Notes: generated from the letters alone by a model not told the origin. 48,554 nucleotides of DNA from Acinetobacter tianfuensis (GCF_003611465.1 NZ_RAXV01000030.1:1-48554); one strand, 5' to 3'. Positions 1 to 10,099 are shown, counted from the first letter of the stretch. Numbers and translations are program-made.

Positions 1-3000
1 TGCTGTCGCAGGGTTGCCCGCTTTATCCGTTGCAGTTGCGGTATACGTGCCTTCTGGAGCTGGCGCTGGAACTGTTGCAGTAAATGAACCGTCTGGATTT
101 ACTGTTACTGGAACAGTGTTGCCTGATGGATCTTTCACCGTTACTGTCGCGCCTGGCTCTGTTTTACCCGTCACTGTTGCTGTGCCGTCAGTGTTTGGTT
201 TGACATCAAAATTATCAATAGCTGGAGGCTGTGTATCTACAGTTGTCAATTTTTCTGTAACTGCAGCTGCAGCACCTTTGTTACCAGCAAGGTCTGTATA
301 GCTGTCTTGAGCCAAAGAAACGGTTACATCTACAGGAGCGCCAGTGTTCCCAATTGGAGTTACTTTTGCAGTCCATGTATCATCTGACTGCTTAACAAAA
401 TTGCTTAATGCAGCATTTGCAACAGTCAAATCAGCCTGCTCAAAACCTGTAACTTTTTCGCTGAACTTAATTACAACATTACCGTTTGCATCTAGCGTGA
501 TTTGCGCTGTAGGTGCAGTTAAATCAGTTCCTTGAACTGTTTGAGATACAAAACCTCCTGAACCATTGTTGCCAGCCAAGTCTGTATACGTATCTTTATC
601 GATATAAACCACGACTAGGCCTGCAGCGCCTGTTGTATTCTCTGCAACGACTTTTCCAGTCCAGCTGCCATCTGGCTGCTCAGCTAAACCGCTTACAATT
701 CCGCCAGTCACTTTGACATCAGAAGCATCAAAACCTTTTACTGGCTCATTAAACTTGATCACTAAATTGCCGTTCGCATCTAGTGTAAGCGTTGGCGTTG
801 GTCCAGTTGAATCAACACTTGGAACAGTTTGAGTTGCTGTCGCTGCTGTACCTGGGTTGTCCGCAAGGTCAGTATATGAGCCTGCAGGAATCGTTAGATC
901 TACTTTACCTGGAACGCCAGTAGCGCCATTTGCAGTTACTGTGCCTGTCCAGCTGCCATCTGACTGCTGTGTCAGGTTTTCAAGCTTGCCGCCTGAAACT
1001 TTCACGTCCAATGCATCAAAGCCTTTTACTGGCTCACTGAATGTAATTGTTACATTGCCAGCAGCATCTACCGTAATCGCTGCAGCAGGCGCAGTTGTAT
1101 CTACACTTGGCACATCTGCGCCTGTCACGCTTGAGCCTTTACCGGCATTGCCTGCCGTATCCTTATACGAACCGTCCGCAATAGTAATATCTACTTTGCC
1201 TGTCGCGCCAGTTGTACCGTCAGCAACAACTTGACCTTTCCAGCTGCCATCTGACTGCTGCGTTAAACCGATCAAAGTACCGCCTTGAACTTTTACATCC
1301 GATTTATCAAAGTCTTTTACTGCTTCGCTGAATGTAATAACGATTTCACCTGTCGGGCTGACAGTCAATGTTGATGTAGGCGCAGATGTATCGACTTGTG
1401 CTGTGCCTGTATCTTCCGCACCAACGTTACCCGCTTTGTCACGGGCAGAAGCCGTTACTTGATAACTGCCGTCTGGAAGCGCAGCTTTCACCGTGTAACT
1501 CCATTTACCGTCAGAAGCAACTGTCGCTGTACCTGTTTCAATGACTTTACCTGCAGCATTTTTCACTTTTACAGTGACTGTCGCTGTCGGTTCATTCACT
1601 TTGCCTTTCACTTCAGGCGTTGCATCATTGGTTAAACCAACATCTTCAACCTCTACAACTGGAGCTTGAATATCAACAATAAATGCTTTAGCAGCTGGCG
1701 CGCTTTGGTTGCCTGCCGCATCTTTAGAGATTGCTTGAAGCATGTAGTAGCCTTCAGCCAAATCACTTGAAGGTGTAAATGTCCAGCGGCCTGTAGCAGG
1801 ATCAAGTTTAGCCAAGCCTGAGTCAACTGTTTTACCAGATTCATCCTGCAGGTAAATCATAACCTCCGAACTCTTCGTTGACGTGCCAGAGAATGTCGGT
1901 TTAACTTGGTTTGTTTGCGGAAGTGTTGATGATGTTGTACTTGCCGTACTCATCAGCATACGCGCTGATCCTGCGCCAAATAAATCATCAATGTCTACAG
2001 TTGGAGGAACAGTGTCAATTTCTAAACCAGAATCCGTCACTGTTGCCGGGTTGCCAGCCGCATCTTTCGCTGTCGCATTAACAGTATAACTTCCATTGGT
2101 CAGCGGAGATGTCGGCTTAAATGACCATTCACCATTGCCGTCTACTTGCGCAGTACCTGAAGCGACAACATTGCCTTGACTGTCTGTTACTTCAACAGTA
2201 ACTGTTGCGCCCACTTCTGCAGAACCTTTAATCACAGGTTCAACCACATTGGTTAATGCCAGCGGTTCAATCGTTACTGTCGGCGGCGTAGTATCTACTG
2301 TTAGGCCATTGCCAGCTGCTGTCGCTTCATTGCCCGCAGCATCTTTTGCAGTCGCTTCTACAGTGTAGCTGCCATCCGGCAAATTAGCTGACGGCGTATA
2401 CGTCCAGCTGCCATTTGCATCCACTGTTGCTGCGCCTGTATCAACAACCTTGCCAGCTGCGTCTTTAATTTCAACTTCGACAGCTGCGCCTTTTTCAGTC
2501 GTACCCTTAACCGCAGGCGTGGCATCATTGGTCAATGCCAATGCATCTACAGTCACTGCAGGCAATGTTGTATCAATAATCAGGCCTGATGCTGTCGCAT
2601 TTGCTTTTGTTCCTGCTGCATTGGTTGCTGTTGCATCCACAGTATAAGCACCTTCTGGAAGCACCTTAGAAGCGGTATAGCTCCAATTGCCAGAACTATC
2701 TGCAGTAACCGTACCAGTATCAACAACTTTGCCAGTTTGATCTTTAATAACCACAGCCACTGAAACGCCAGCGCTGGTTTTACCAGAAACATCCGGTGTG
2801 GTATCTTTCGTCGGCTGCAGCGGATTGATGGCAATACTTAAGCCGGAAACATCAACGATTAAGCCGCTGCCATTTGCTGTTCCTTGATTGCCTGCAGGAT
2901 CTGTTGCTGTTGCAGTCACGCTGTAACTGCCGTCTGTCAGCGGATTTTTAGGCGTATATGACCAGTCGCCTGACGGGCTGACTGCCGCATTGCCAGTTTC

Positions 3001-4722
3001 AACCACTTTGCCTGAAGCATCTTTAATTTCAACTTTTACAGAAGCGCCCGCTTCAGTTTTACCCGCCACATCAGGCGTAGAATCGTTGGTTGGCGCTAAA
3101 GGATCAATTGAAATTACTGGTGCAGAAGTATCTACACTTAGACCAAAATCCGTTGCTTTGCCTGTGTTTCCGGCTGGATCTGTTGCTGTTGCTTCGACTT
3201 TATAAGAGCCTTCAGGAAGCGGCTTGCTTGGTGTATACGTCCAATTGCCGTTGCCGTCTACAGCTGCATTGCCAGAATCCACAACATTGCCTAAACCATC
3301 TTTAATTTCAACTTTTACAGAAGAATCAGGATCAGTCTTACCAGTGAGCGCAGGCGTGTCATCATTCGTCGGCTTTAATGGATCAATTGAAATTGCAGGC
3401 AATGTCTTATCAACTTCTAAGCCTGTTTCAGTTTTAGCGGTATCATTTCCAGCAGGATCTTTAGCTGTTACATCAACTGTATATTCGCCTTCAGGAAGCG
3501 GTTTGCTTGGCGTATAAGTCCAATCGCCATTGCCGTCTACAGTGCCTTTGCCGCTATCAACAACAGCGCCATCTTTATCTTTGATCACAACATCAATGAC
3601 TGCATCTGGGTCAGTCGTGCCGCCAATAACTGGTTTGTCATTGCCTGTTGGCGCTAATGGATCAATAGTCACATCAGGAGGCGTTGTATCAACAGTCAGA
3701 CCGCCTTTACTTACTGATGTATCATTGCCGGCAGGGTCTTTAGCTGTTGCTTCTACAGTATATTCGCCTTCTGGAAGCGGCTTGCTTGGCGTATAAGTCC
3801 AGTTGCCGCTGCCGTCAACAGCACCTTTGCCAGAATCTACAATATCGCCATTTTTATCTCTAATCACAACGCTAATGTCAGAGTTAGGCTCATTGGTCTT
3901 ACCCGTAATTGTAGGCGTAGTGTCATTGGTATCTTTGAGATCATCAATGCTCAGTGTCGGATCTGTTGTATCTACAGTGAAGTTGATTGCATCAGACTTC
4001 GGCCCTTCTTGGCCATTTACAGTCTGTGTCGCACTAATTGAATGAGCGCCCTCTGCAAGTTCAGGAACTTCCACAGTCCAAGTGCCATCAGGCTTAGCTG
4101 TCGTCTGCGCGATAACTTTGTCGCCATCATATACTTTGATCACAGCGCCTGGTTCAGCCCCAGTGCCTGACAGTGCAGGTGTCTTATCGTTTGTAGAGCC
4201 GCCATTTTCAACTTTGCCAATTTGCGGTTCTTGATTATCCATCAATACAGGCGTGCCTAATTTATTCACGGCTGCTGGAGGATTTTGTGTATCTTTATCA
4301 TCATTATTTAACGCAGCGCCGACAGCGCCTGCGCCTGCAGCGCCAAGCGCCCAAGGCAAAATTACGCCAACTAAAGAGTCTTTATAAAGTAAAGGCTCAA
4401 CATTTTCGAGCGGCTGGTACTGAATCACATCAGCAATTGCGCCATTCGCGTCGGTAAATTTAGCCCAGAATAAGCCGCCGTCTTCACCTTCGAAAACCAA
4501 GCTATTGTCGGAATTTTCGTTAGCAAAATAATTTTCGATAACAATCGTCTCACCGCTTTTTAGCGTGATCACCGCATTGTTGCCGTCCTTAGTAATAGAT
4601 GCAACGTCCTCTTTCGGAACCTTGATTACAACGACTGAATTTTGCGTTAGGCCAACTCGGTTCGCATCTACTTGCTCTAGAACCTGGTGGCTTTCCTTCG
4701 AAATTACTGAAATTTGCGTCAT
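1..4722 (-). CDS. bap: Bap-like giant surface adhesin, N-terminal part (runs off left edge)
   Basis: The reading frame from ATG 4722 is open for 1574 codons to the window edge, so the C-terminus and its expected secretion signal are not visible. A GAGGG ribosome site lies about 8 nt before the start. Residues 1 to about 110 (MTQISVISKESHQVLEQV...) resemble the BapA-prefix domain of Acinetobacter biofilm-associated proteins. A Gly/Ala-rich hydrophobic stretch follows at about 115-135 (LPWALGAAGAGAVGAAL). Then come about ten Ig-like domains with motifs such as WTYTPSKPLPEGEYTV, then four of another Ig-like type with TFSEPVKGFDALDV, then the beginning of a third type. Such proteins are exported by type I secretion and drive cell-cell adhesion and biofilm formation; no secretion genes are in this window. 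The upstream region carries two CRP/Vfr-type palindromes. Identity as a Bap-type adhesin is strong; orthology to a specific Bap is inferred. Confidence 0.9.
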   Translation of the reverse strand, partial: MTQISVISKESHQVLEQVDANRVGLTQNSVVVIKVPKEDVASITKDGNNAVITLKSGETIVIENYFANENSDNSLVFEGEDGGLFWAKFTDANGAIADVIQYQPLENVEPLLYKDSLVGVILPWALGAAGAGAVGAALNNDDKDTQNPPAAVNKLGTPVLMDNQEPQIGKVENGGSTNDKTPALSGTGAEPGAVIKVYDGDKVIAQTTAKPDGTWTVEVPELAEGAHSISATQTVNGQEGPKSDAINFTVDTTDPTLSIDDLKDTNDTTPTITGKTNEPNSDISVVIRDKNGDIVDSGKGAVDGSGNWTYTPSKPLPEGEYTVEATAKDPAGNDTSVSKGGLTVDTTPPDVTIDPLAPTGNDKPVIGGTTDPDAVIDVVIKDKDGAVVDSGKGTVDGNGDWTYTPSKPLPEGEYTVDVTAKDPAGNDTAKTETGLEVDKTLPAISIDPLKPTNDDTPALTGKTDPDSSVKVEIKDGLGNVVDSGNAAVDGNGNWTYTPSKPLPEGSYKVEATATDPAGNTGKATDFGLSVDTSAPVISIDPLAPTNDSTPDVAGKTEAGASVKVEIKDASGKVVETGNAAVSPSGDWSYTPKNPLTDGSYSVTATATDPAGNQGTANGSGLIVDVSGLSIAINPLQPTKDTTPDVSGKTSAGVSVAVVIKDQTGKVVDTGTVTADSSGNWSYTASKVLPEGAYTVDATATNAAGTKANATASGLIIDTTLPAVTVDALALTNDATPAVKGTTEKGAAVEVEIKDAAGKVVDTGAATVDANGSWTYTPSANLPDGSYTVEATAKDAAGNEATAAGNGLTVDTTPPTVTIEPLALTNVVEPVIKGSAEVGATVTVEVTDSQGNVVASGTAQVDGNGEWSFKPTSPLTNGSYTVNATAKDAAGNPATVTDSGLEIDTVPPTVDIDDLFGAGSARMLMSTASTTSSTLPQTNQVKPTFSGTSTKSSEVMIYLQDESGKTVDSGLAKLDPATGRWTFTPSSDLAEGYYMLQAISKDAAGNQSAPAAKAFIVDIQAPVVEVEDVGLTNDATPEVKGKVNEPTATVTVKVKNAAGKVIETGTATVASDGKWSYTVKAALPDGSYQVTASARDKAGNVGAEDTGTAQVDTSAPTSTLTVSPTGEIVITFSEAVKDFDKSDVKVQGGTLIGLTQQSDGSWKGQVVADGTTGATGKVDITIADGSYKDTAGNAGKGSSVTGADVPSVDTTAPAAAITVDAAGNVTITFSEPVKGFDALDVKVSGGKLENLTQQSDGSWTGTVTANGATGVPGKVDLTIPAGSYTDLADNPGTAATATQTVPSVDSTGPTPTLTLDANGNLVIKFNEPVKGFDASDVKVTGGIVSGLAEQPDGSWTGKVVAENTTGAAGLVVVYIDKDTYTDLAGNNGSGGFVSQTVQGTDLTAPTAQITLDANGNVVIKFSEKVTGFEQADLTVANAALSNFVKQSDDTWTAKVTPIGNTGAPVDVTVSLAQDSYTDLAGNKGAAAAVTEKLTTVDTQPPAIDNFDVKPNTDGTATVTGKTEPGATVTVKDPSGNTVPVTVNPDGSFTATVPAPAPEGTYTATATDKAGNPATA
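250..1394 (-). repeat. Tandem Ig-like domain repeats, second family (about 288-291-bp period)
   Basis: Four domains share ITFSEPVKGFDALDVKV and LTQQSDGSW motifs. The landmark agctgccatctg on the plus strand recurs at 663, 951 and 1242, giving spacings of 288 and 291 bp, with a diverged copy near 374. This family differs in sequence and period from the preceding 279-bp family. A third, shorter repeat type (ATVTVKDPSGNTVPVTVN) begins left of about position 250. Confidence 0.85.
1395..4215 (-). repeat. Tandem Ig-like domain repeats, first family (279-bp period)
   Basis: Inside the adhesin gene a recurring landmark (aggaagcgg or a close variant on the plus strand) falls near 2098, 2377, 2656, 2935, 3214, 3493 and 3772, an exact 279-bp (93-residue) spacing. 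About ten domains can be read. Each starts around a TNDxTPxxxGKT motif and ends in SYTVxATAKDxAGN. The units closest to the N-terminus (about 3200-3800) are most alike, which suggests recent duplication or gene conversion. Confidence 0.88.
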
Positions 4723-4837
4723 GGCATGACCCTCGAATTTATAATTACGTTGTTTATGTATGATTGGTTTTTGTAATGAATTGTTTTCTCTAATTTTTTA
4801 TTAAAATACAATTCATTATAAACCCTATTCTTAATAG

Positions 4838-4853
4838 TGTGTTTTATATCACA
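4838..4853. promoter_or_regulatory. CRP/Vfr-type palindrome upstream of bap (distal arm imperfect)
   Basis: TGTGT-N6-TCACA, one mismatch from the TGTGA-N6-TCACA consensus. It lies about 120 bp upstream of the adhesin start. Binding is inferred from the motif only. Confidence 0.4.
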
Positions 4854-4955
4854 CTTTGTTTTTATTTTGCACAATTGCATGAAAGGTATAATGATTTTAT
4901 CGCGAATATTTTTTAGATTAAAAAATTTATAATTGCAATACAACAACTTATTTTA

Positions 4956-4971
4956 TGTGACATTCATCACG
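4956..4971. promoter_or_regulatory. CRP/Vfr-type palindrome upstream of bap
   Basis: TGTGA-N6-TCACG, one mismatch from the CRP consensus. It lies about 235 bp upstream of the adhesin start and 103 bp before the first site. The intergenic stretch 4723-5150 is strongly AT-rich. Apart from these two sites and a 21-codon reading frame (5048-5113, no ribosome site) nothing else was recognised in it. Confidence 0.45.
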
Positions 4972-5150
4972 TTTTTTAATATTTACTTATTACCAAATGT
5001 AAAATGATGTAAAGCCCATAACTCAAGCAATGCACATACACTGCATTATGAATACTGTAAATGCTGCTCTCAAAAAAAGCTTGAGCGCTTTAGCTGAGTT
5101 ATCTCAAACATAAAGCGCCAAAGCGGCTGACCTCATCGGGATGCTGCTGT

Positions 5151-6650
5151 TTAGAAATTTTCAGGATTCTCTAAACGCTTAACCTCCTGTACGCGCTCAG
5201 GATTATGCACAGCAGCGACTCCATCTTCTGCTTTTTCATCGATTAAGCTTTCTGGTTTATAAACCGTAATAGTTTCATTGCCATATGCGTCTTCACCAAC
5301 AACATACTGAAACCCCTTGCGGTTCATTTTATAGCATATACGCTGATACCAGCCTTTAAACCCTTTTGTTTCAGCATTCGGATTATAATAAAACGCATTC
5401 ATTACTGCCGGCAGCCCCAAACCGCACACAATCCCAGAAAGCAGCACGGCAATAAATGTATAGCCAATTAATATACTGCTGTATTCACTAAGCTGCGGCA
5501 CATTTGCGACAGCCAGTATTAAAGCCAATGAAATGCCGCCGCGCACACCGCCCCATGACAAAATCGCTAAACTGCCGTTATAGCTTTTATTGCGAAAGCT
5601 TGGAAAAAAGGCAAATGCCAAAAAGTTGGCTGCAAAACGCGACACATGCAAAATGAAGAATGCGATAATGCCGCCAAGAATCAAACTGACGCTTAAATCT
5701 AAAATAAACAGTTCAAGGCCAATCAGTGTAAACAAGAAAGAGTTAATAATCCCTTCAACCGTATGCCAGAAATGATTCACCTCTCGAATCTCCCGCGCTT
5801 CTAAGATTTCCTTCCAGCGGTTGCCCACAATTAAACCGCCAATTACACAAGCAATAGGCGCAGAAGCATGTGCAAATAAAGCCACTAAATACGATCCGCA
5901 AGCCAATAATGCTGTTGTTAAAATCAGCGACTCCATTTCATGTTTGCCGCGCAGCAGCCTTAATATGGCCTGACCAAATCCCCAGCCAATAATCACCGCG
6001 ACAACAATTTCATACAGCAAAGTTTTGAGCACACCGAATAGCGTGATGTGCTCACCTTGCAGTACATTCATTAAAGTCATAAACAAGGCAATACACATTG
6101 CATCATTAAAGAGAGATTCGCCTTCCAGCTTCACCATTAAATGATGCGGCGCACGAACAGAACTGAGTACCCCTTTAATGCCTATCGGGTCCGTAGCGCC
6201 TAAAGCCGCCCCTAATAGCAGCAGCACCAGTAAATCTACATGCTGCCCAATAAGAAACTGATAACCATACAGCGCAAGACCGAAAAATGTTGCACACAGC
6301 ACCAAAGCAATACTGGCTAAAATACTGATCGGCTTCCAATGACTTCGTAAATCCGACACCTTAAATTTCAGCGCAGAGGAAGTCAAAATAAAGCAAATGA
6401 CCCCATTGATTAAAAAGTCATAAAAGTCGATATGACGCACCGCTTCTTCAATATTATGAATATTGATGGTAATAAACTGATTGCCGTTTAACAGGCTTGC
6501 GCCCCACTGCAGAATAAACACAAAAATTGCTGAAACCAGCGGTACGCCTATCGCTTGAGGAAAACCCAAAATACGCTTATTGAAAATCGTGGTTGCAATC
6601 GAAAGTGCAAAAATGACGGTAAAAACCTGTAAGAAAAAATAATTTCCCAT
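5151..6650 (-). CDS. CPA1-family Na+/H+ antiporter (NhaP type)
   Basis: This 499-aa inner-membrane protein has about a dozen hydrophobic segments over residues 1-430 and a charged cytoplasmic tail of about 65 residues rich in Glu. The CPA1 core motifs are present: ATDPIGIKG in the ion-binding helix and EGESLFNDAMCIALF in the next segment, followed by a WGGVRGGISLAL helix. These define electroneutral sodium/proton (or potassium/proton) exchangers used in pH and salt homeostasis. The start ATG is preceded by GGAC six to nine nt upstream. The gene stands alone; the adhesin downstream on the same strand is about 430 bp away. Ion specificity cannot be read from the sequence. Confidence 0.92.
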   Translation of the reverse strand: MGNYFFLQVFTVIFALSIATTIFNKRILGFPQAIGVPLVSAIFVFILQWGASLLNGNQFITINIHNIEEAVRHIDFYDFLINGVICFILTSSALKFKVSDLRSHWKPISILASIALVLCATFFGLALYGYQFLIGQHVDLLVLLLLGAALGATDPIGIKGVLSSVRAPHHLMVKLEGESLFNDAMCIALFMTLMNVLQGEHITLFGVLKTLLYEIVVAVIIGWGFGQAILRLLRGKHEMESLILTTALLACGSYLVALFAHASAPIACVIGGLIVGNRWKEILEAREIREVNHFWHTVEGIINSFLFTLIGLELFILDLSVSLILGGIIAFFILHVSRFAANFLAFAFFPSFRNKSYNGSLAILSWGGVRGGISLALILAVANVPQLSEYSSILIGYTFIAVLLSGIVCGLGLPAVMNAFYYNPNAETKGFKGWYQRICYKMNRKGFQYVVGEDAYGNETITVYKPESLIDEKAEDGVAAVHNPERVQEVKRLENPENF

Positions 6651-6930
6651 TTCGTGTCCAGTTTGATTTGCGCAGAGGGGAAGAAATACATATATTTAGA
6701 TAATAAATAGCAAAATAAAATGTATTTTTATAATAAATATTTTACATAAGATTTATTTCATCACATGTATTAGTTCCGTTTTAACACCATCAAATGATTA
6801 AAACCAAGACGAACAGCAATACCTCCGTATAAGGAGGGCAGCCCCGCAATTGAATTGATTTAGGCTGCTGCATGAAGAGGAAACACCAGCAGGCACCCTC
6901 TGCTCAATACTTAAAATATGGTTTTAGATT

Positions 6931-7836
6931 TTAAACAGGCTGATTAAACGTATCACAGCTGCTGACCAAACCAGATTTCAACCCATTTTGAAACCATGTC
7001 ATACGCTGCTGACTGCTGCCATGCGTAAAGCTGTCAGGCACGACTTGACCTGTTGCACTTTTCTGCAAGTAATCATCACCAATTTTATGCGCAGCATCCA
7101 TTGCTTCCTCAATATCCCCTTGCTCCAGGAATTGTGTGCGCGCATTATTATGATGCGCCCATACACCTGCCAGACAGTCCGCCTGCAGTTCCTGACGTAC
7201 AGAAAGCTGATTGCCCTGCACCTTAGAACTCTGCGCACGCGCTTGCTGCACTTGCTGAGACACTCCCAGCAGTGTTTGTATATGATGCCCCACTTCATGC
7301 GCAACAACATAAGCCTGAGCAAAATCGCCTGCCTGATCTGCCCGGCTCAGCTCAGTTTGATTCTGCTCGCCAGAGATCCCCATTTGAGTGCGCATATCTT
7401 TAAAGAACGCCGTATCAATGTAAACTTTACGGTCTGCAGGACAATAAAACGGCCCCATTGCAGACTGAGCTGCACCGCAGCCAGAATTTACCGTGCCATT
7501 AAACATCACCAATTTGGGCGGGACATATTGCCCATTCAGCTGCTGCTGGAAAATCTGAGACCACGAATCCTCAGTATCCGCAAGAACAATACCGACAAAA
7601 TCTATCGACTCCTGCTGTTCAGGTGTCGGATTATCTAAGCCTTTACTCTCTGCAGGAGAAGCTTGCTGCGTCACCTGTTTCGTCGCTTGATAAGCTTGCT
7701 GCGGATCAACACCAAAAAATTTCCATGCCACAAACGCCACAACCAGCCCCACAATACTGATGCCGCCAGCTTTAGCGCCGCCACCGCCTCGGCGGTCTTC
7801 TACATTACTGCTTACTCTTCGGCCTTTCCAGCGCAT
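6931..7836 (-). CDS. ypfJ: YpfJ-family neutral zinc metallopeptidase
   Basis: The 301-aa protein starts with a basic, Gly-rich cytoplasmic segment (RRGGGGAKAGG), then one transmembrane helix at about residues 26-42. A periplasmic domain follows with the zincin motif HEVGHHIQ near residue 178 and a downstream ELQADCLAGVWA segment supplying the third ligand. This is the typical layout and length of the putative neutral zinc metallopeptidase family (YpfJ/KPN_00227). Its substrate is unknown. It lies 46 bp downstream of the DUF808 gene on the same strand, so the two could be cotranscribed. The 280-bp gap beyond its stop contains short inverted repeats (acctccgtataaggagg near 6822; GCAGCC/GGCTGC at about 6839-6870) but no clear U-rich terminator. 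Confidence 0.93.
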   Translation of the reverse strand: MRWKGRRVSSNVEDRRGGGGAKAGGISIVGLVVAFVAWKFFGVDPQQAYQATKQVTQQASPAESKGLDNPTPEQQESIDFVGIVLADTEDSWSQIFQQQLNGQYVPPKLVMFNGTVNSGCGAAQSAMGPFYCPADRKVYIDTAFFKDMRTQMGISGEQNQTELSRADQAGDFAQAYVVAHEVGHHIQTLLGVSQQVQQARAQSSKVQGNQLSVRQELQADCLAGVWAHHNNARTQFLEQGDIEEAMDAAHKIGDDYLQKSATGQVVPDSFTHGSSQQRMTWFQNGLKSGLVSSCDTFNQPV

Positions 7837-7882
7837 AGCAATATTCCTTATATCAAATATTTGAAACCCGTATTTTTACAGA

Positions 7883-8809
7883 TTAATTCTTTTGCGGTTT
7901 TGACCATACTTTTTGAATTGCTGACACAACAACCAAGACAATTAAACCTGCAATAAAACCCACTGCCAAATTAATTAAAGTCGGCGTCAGCGCTCCAAAA
8001 ATGCTTCCAACTGTTGGAATATGTTCAGCATAATCAACTGAACCCTCAATAAAATGATGCAGCAGCGGTACGCCATGCGTAATAATGCCGCCGCCGACCA
8101 GAAACATCGCAATCGTGCCGACGACCGTCAGTGTTTTCATTAATTTAGGTGCAAATGCAAGCAAACCTTGACCAATCGTTTTTTTAAATTGTGAAGCCTG
8201 CTGCGTTAAATGCAGTCCCAGATCATCAATTTTCACAATCATTGCAACGAAACCGTAAACGCCAACCGTCATCAGAATTGCAATCACCGACAGCACCATA
8301 ACCTTGGTGGTAAATGCAGCCGCAGCAACAGTGCCCAATGAAATAACCACAATTTCTGCAGATAAAATAAAATCTGTCCGTATAGCGCCTTTCACTTTAT
8401 CCTTTTCAAATGCAGCCAAATCAGTTTCAATCTGGATTAATTCTTCCCGTGCATCATCTTCAGTTTTGGCTTTTTTATGATGCAAACTATGCAATACTTT
8501 TTCTACACCCTCATAACATAGAAATAGACCGCCAATCATCAAAAGCGGCGTGATCAGCCAAGGCGCAACAACACTGATCAGCAATGCCGCTGGAACCAAT
8601 ATGAGTTTATTGATAAAGGACCCTTTGGCCACAGACCAAACCACCGGCAGCTCCCGGTCAGAACGCACGCCGCTCACCTGCTGCGCATTTAATGCTAAAT
8701 CATCGCCCAGAACACCGGCGGTCTTTTTTGCTGCCATTTTACTCATCACCGCAACATCATCTAAAACCGCTGCAATATCATCGAGCAAAATTAATAAACT
8801 GCTGGCCAT
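7883..8809 (-). CDS. DUF808 (YedI-family) inner-membrane protein
   Basis: The 308-aa protein begins with the family signature [20 protein letters not shown] and [19 protein letters not shown], followed by several hydrophobic segments (about 80-110, 165-215, 235-260, 280-300). Length and order match the DUF808/YedI family of multipass inner-membrane proteins, whose function is not established. A GGAA ribosome site precedes the start. The gene is divergent from trpS, with 189 bp between the two starts, and is followed by ypfJ on the same strand. Confidence 0.9.
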   Translation of the reverse strand: MASSLLILLDDIAAVLDDVAVMSKMAAKKTAGVLGDDLALNAQQVSGVRSDRELPVVWSVAKGSFINKLILVPAALLISVVAPWLITPLLMIGGLFLCYEGVEKVLHSLHHKKAKTEDDAREELIQIETDLAAFEKDKVKGAIRTDFILSAEIVVISLGTVAAAAFTTKVMVLSVIAILMTVGVYGFVAMIVKIDDLGLHLTQQASQFKKTIGQGLLAFAPKLMKTLTVVGTIAMFLVGGGIITHGVPLLHHFIEGSVDYAEHIPTVGSIFGALTPTLINLAVGFIAGLIVLVVVSAIQKVWSKPQKN

Positions 8810-8918
8810 TATTTTTATTCCTTGTACTTTAGCCTTGTATCTTAATGTTGATTGATTAGAAATTCTGTATTTTATTTTATAAATTCAAACAAAAAAATTT
8901 CTTCCGCTTTTTATACTG

Positions 8919-8948
8919 CTGACATTAAAAAAAATTATGCCGTACAAT
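8919..8948 (+). promoter_or_regulatory. Probable sigma-70 promoter of trpS
   Basis: CTGACA (8919-8924) and TACAAT (8943-8948) are separated by 18 bp. This predicts a transcript start near 8955 and a 5' leader of about 44 nt. The leader contains two copies of ATTTAGAC 11 bp apart. Confidence 0.5.
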
Positions 8949-8998
8949 GTAGCCATTGTGAAATTTAGACGTCATTTAGACAGACTTTGGAATAGATA

Positions 8999-10012
8999 AT
9001 GAGTACTTTAGATAATCGTCCAGTAATTTTAACTGGTGACCGTCCGACTGGACAATTACACCTTGGCCATTTTGTCGGTTCTTTGCGTTCACGTGTAGGT
9101 TTACAAGACTCTCATCACCAGCATCTCTTATTGGCGGATGCACAGGCATTTACAGACAATGCTGATAATTTTGAAAAAGTACGCCGCAATATTATCGAAG
9201 TCGCAACAGATTACTTAGCTGTTGGCATTGATCCGGCAAAGACAACCATTTGTGTGCAATCTGCACTGCCGGCACTGAATGAACTGACTATGCTGTATCT
9301 CAACTTTGTAACGGTTTCTCGCTTAGAGCGCAACCCGACCATCAAGTCTGAAATTCAAATGCGCGGTTTCGAACGTGATATTCCAGCAGGTTTCCTATGC
9401 TATCCGATTGCCCAAGCTGCGGATATCACAGCATTTAAAGCAACTGTCGTACCTGTTGGTGAAGATCAAATCCCAATGATTGAACAAACCAATGAAATCG
9501 TGCGCCGCCTAAACCGCCAAATTGGCCATGACTTACTGCCTGAATGTAAAGCCTTGCTTTCAAATATGAGCCGCTTGCCAGGCTTTGACGGCAAAGCAAA
9601 AATGTCGAAGTCTTTGGGCAATACCATTGTGCTTGATGCTTCTGATAAAGACATTAAGAAAGCCGTGAATGCAATGTACACTGACCCGAACCACCTTCGT
9701 ATTGAAGATCCAGGTCAAGTTGAAGGCAATATTGTATTTACTTACCTAGATGCATTCGATCCAAATAAAGAAGAAGTTGAAGAGTTAAAGGCGCACTACC
9801 GCCGCGGCGGCTTAGGTGACGGCGCTGTGAAAAAACGTCTTGAAGGCGTACTGAAAGAACTGATCACCCCAATCCGTGAGCGCCGCATGGAGCTTGCAAA
9901 AGACCCTGATTACATCATGGACATCTTAAAACACGGTACAGATAAATGCCGCGATATCACGCAGCAGACGCTTGATGAAGTTAAACAAGGTTTAGGTGTA
10001 TTTCACTTCTAA
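8999..10012 (+). CDS. trpS: Tryptophanyl-tRNA synthetase
   Basis: The 337-aa class I aminoacyl-tRNA synthetase charges tRNA-Trp with tryptophan in the cytoplasm. The class I signatures are present: a HIGH-type motif as LHLGHFVGS at about residue 20 and KMSKSLGNT at about residue 200. GDRPTGQLHLGH and VPVGEDQIP are typical of TrpRS. Length fits the family. The gene is monocistronic, ended by a perfect 16-bp-stem terminator, and in related Acinetobacter it borders the aar sRNA gene, as it seems to here. Confidence 0.97.
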   Translation: MSTLDNRPVILTGDRPTGQLHLGHFVGSLRSRVGLQDSHHQHLLLADAQAFTDNADNFEKVRRNIIEVATDYLAVGIDPAKTTICVQSALPALNELTMLYLNFVTVSRLERNPTIKSEIQMRGFERDIPAGFLCYPIAQAADITAFKATVVPVGEDQIPMIEQTNEIVRRLNRQIGHDLLPECKALLSNMSRLPGFDGKAKMSKSLGNTIVLDASDKDIKKAVNAMYTDPNHLRIEDPGQVEGNIVFTYLDAFDPNKEEVEELKAHYRRGGLGDGAVKKRLEGVLKELITPIRERRMELAKDPDYIMDILKHGTDKCRDITQQTLDEVKQGLGVFHF

Positions 10013-10034
10013 TCCTATTCAAGCTTAATTTCTC

Positions 10035-10072
10035 AAATAAAAAGCCTTTCTATCATGAAAGGCTTTTTATTT
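10035..10072. terminator. Bidirectional intrinsic terminator after trpS
   Basis: A perfect 16-bp stem (10035-10050 with 10057-10072), loop TATCAT, with A and T tracts on the two flanks so that it can work in either direction. Confidence 0.92.
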
Positions 10073-10099
10073 GACACTCGTCACACAAATCTCGATTTC

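Noticed and set aside
1653..2834. Several reading frames opposite to or out of frame with the adhesin gene
   Set aside because: They are shadows created by the repetitive, stop-poor codon pattern of the Ig-like repeats.
5048..5113. 21-codon plus-strand reading frame between bap and the antiporter
   Set aside because: No ribosome site, very short, and embedded in AT-rich DNA where such frames are expected by chance.
6820..6875. Short inverted repeats between the antiporter and ypfJ, considered as a ypfJ terminator or small RNA
   Set aside because: Neither is followed by a T run and no promoter was found.
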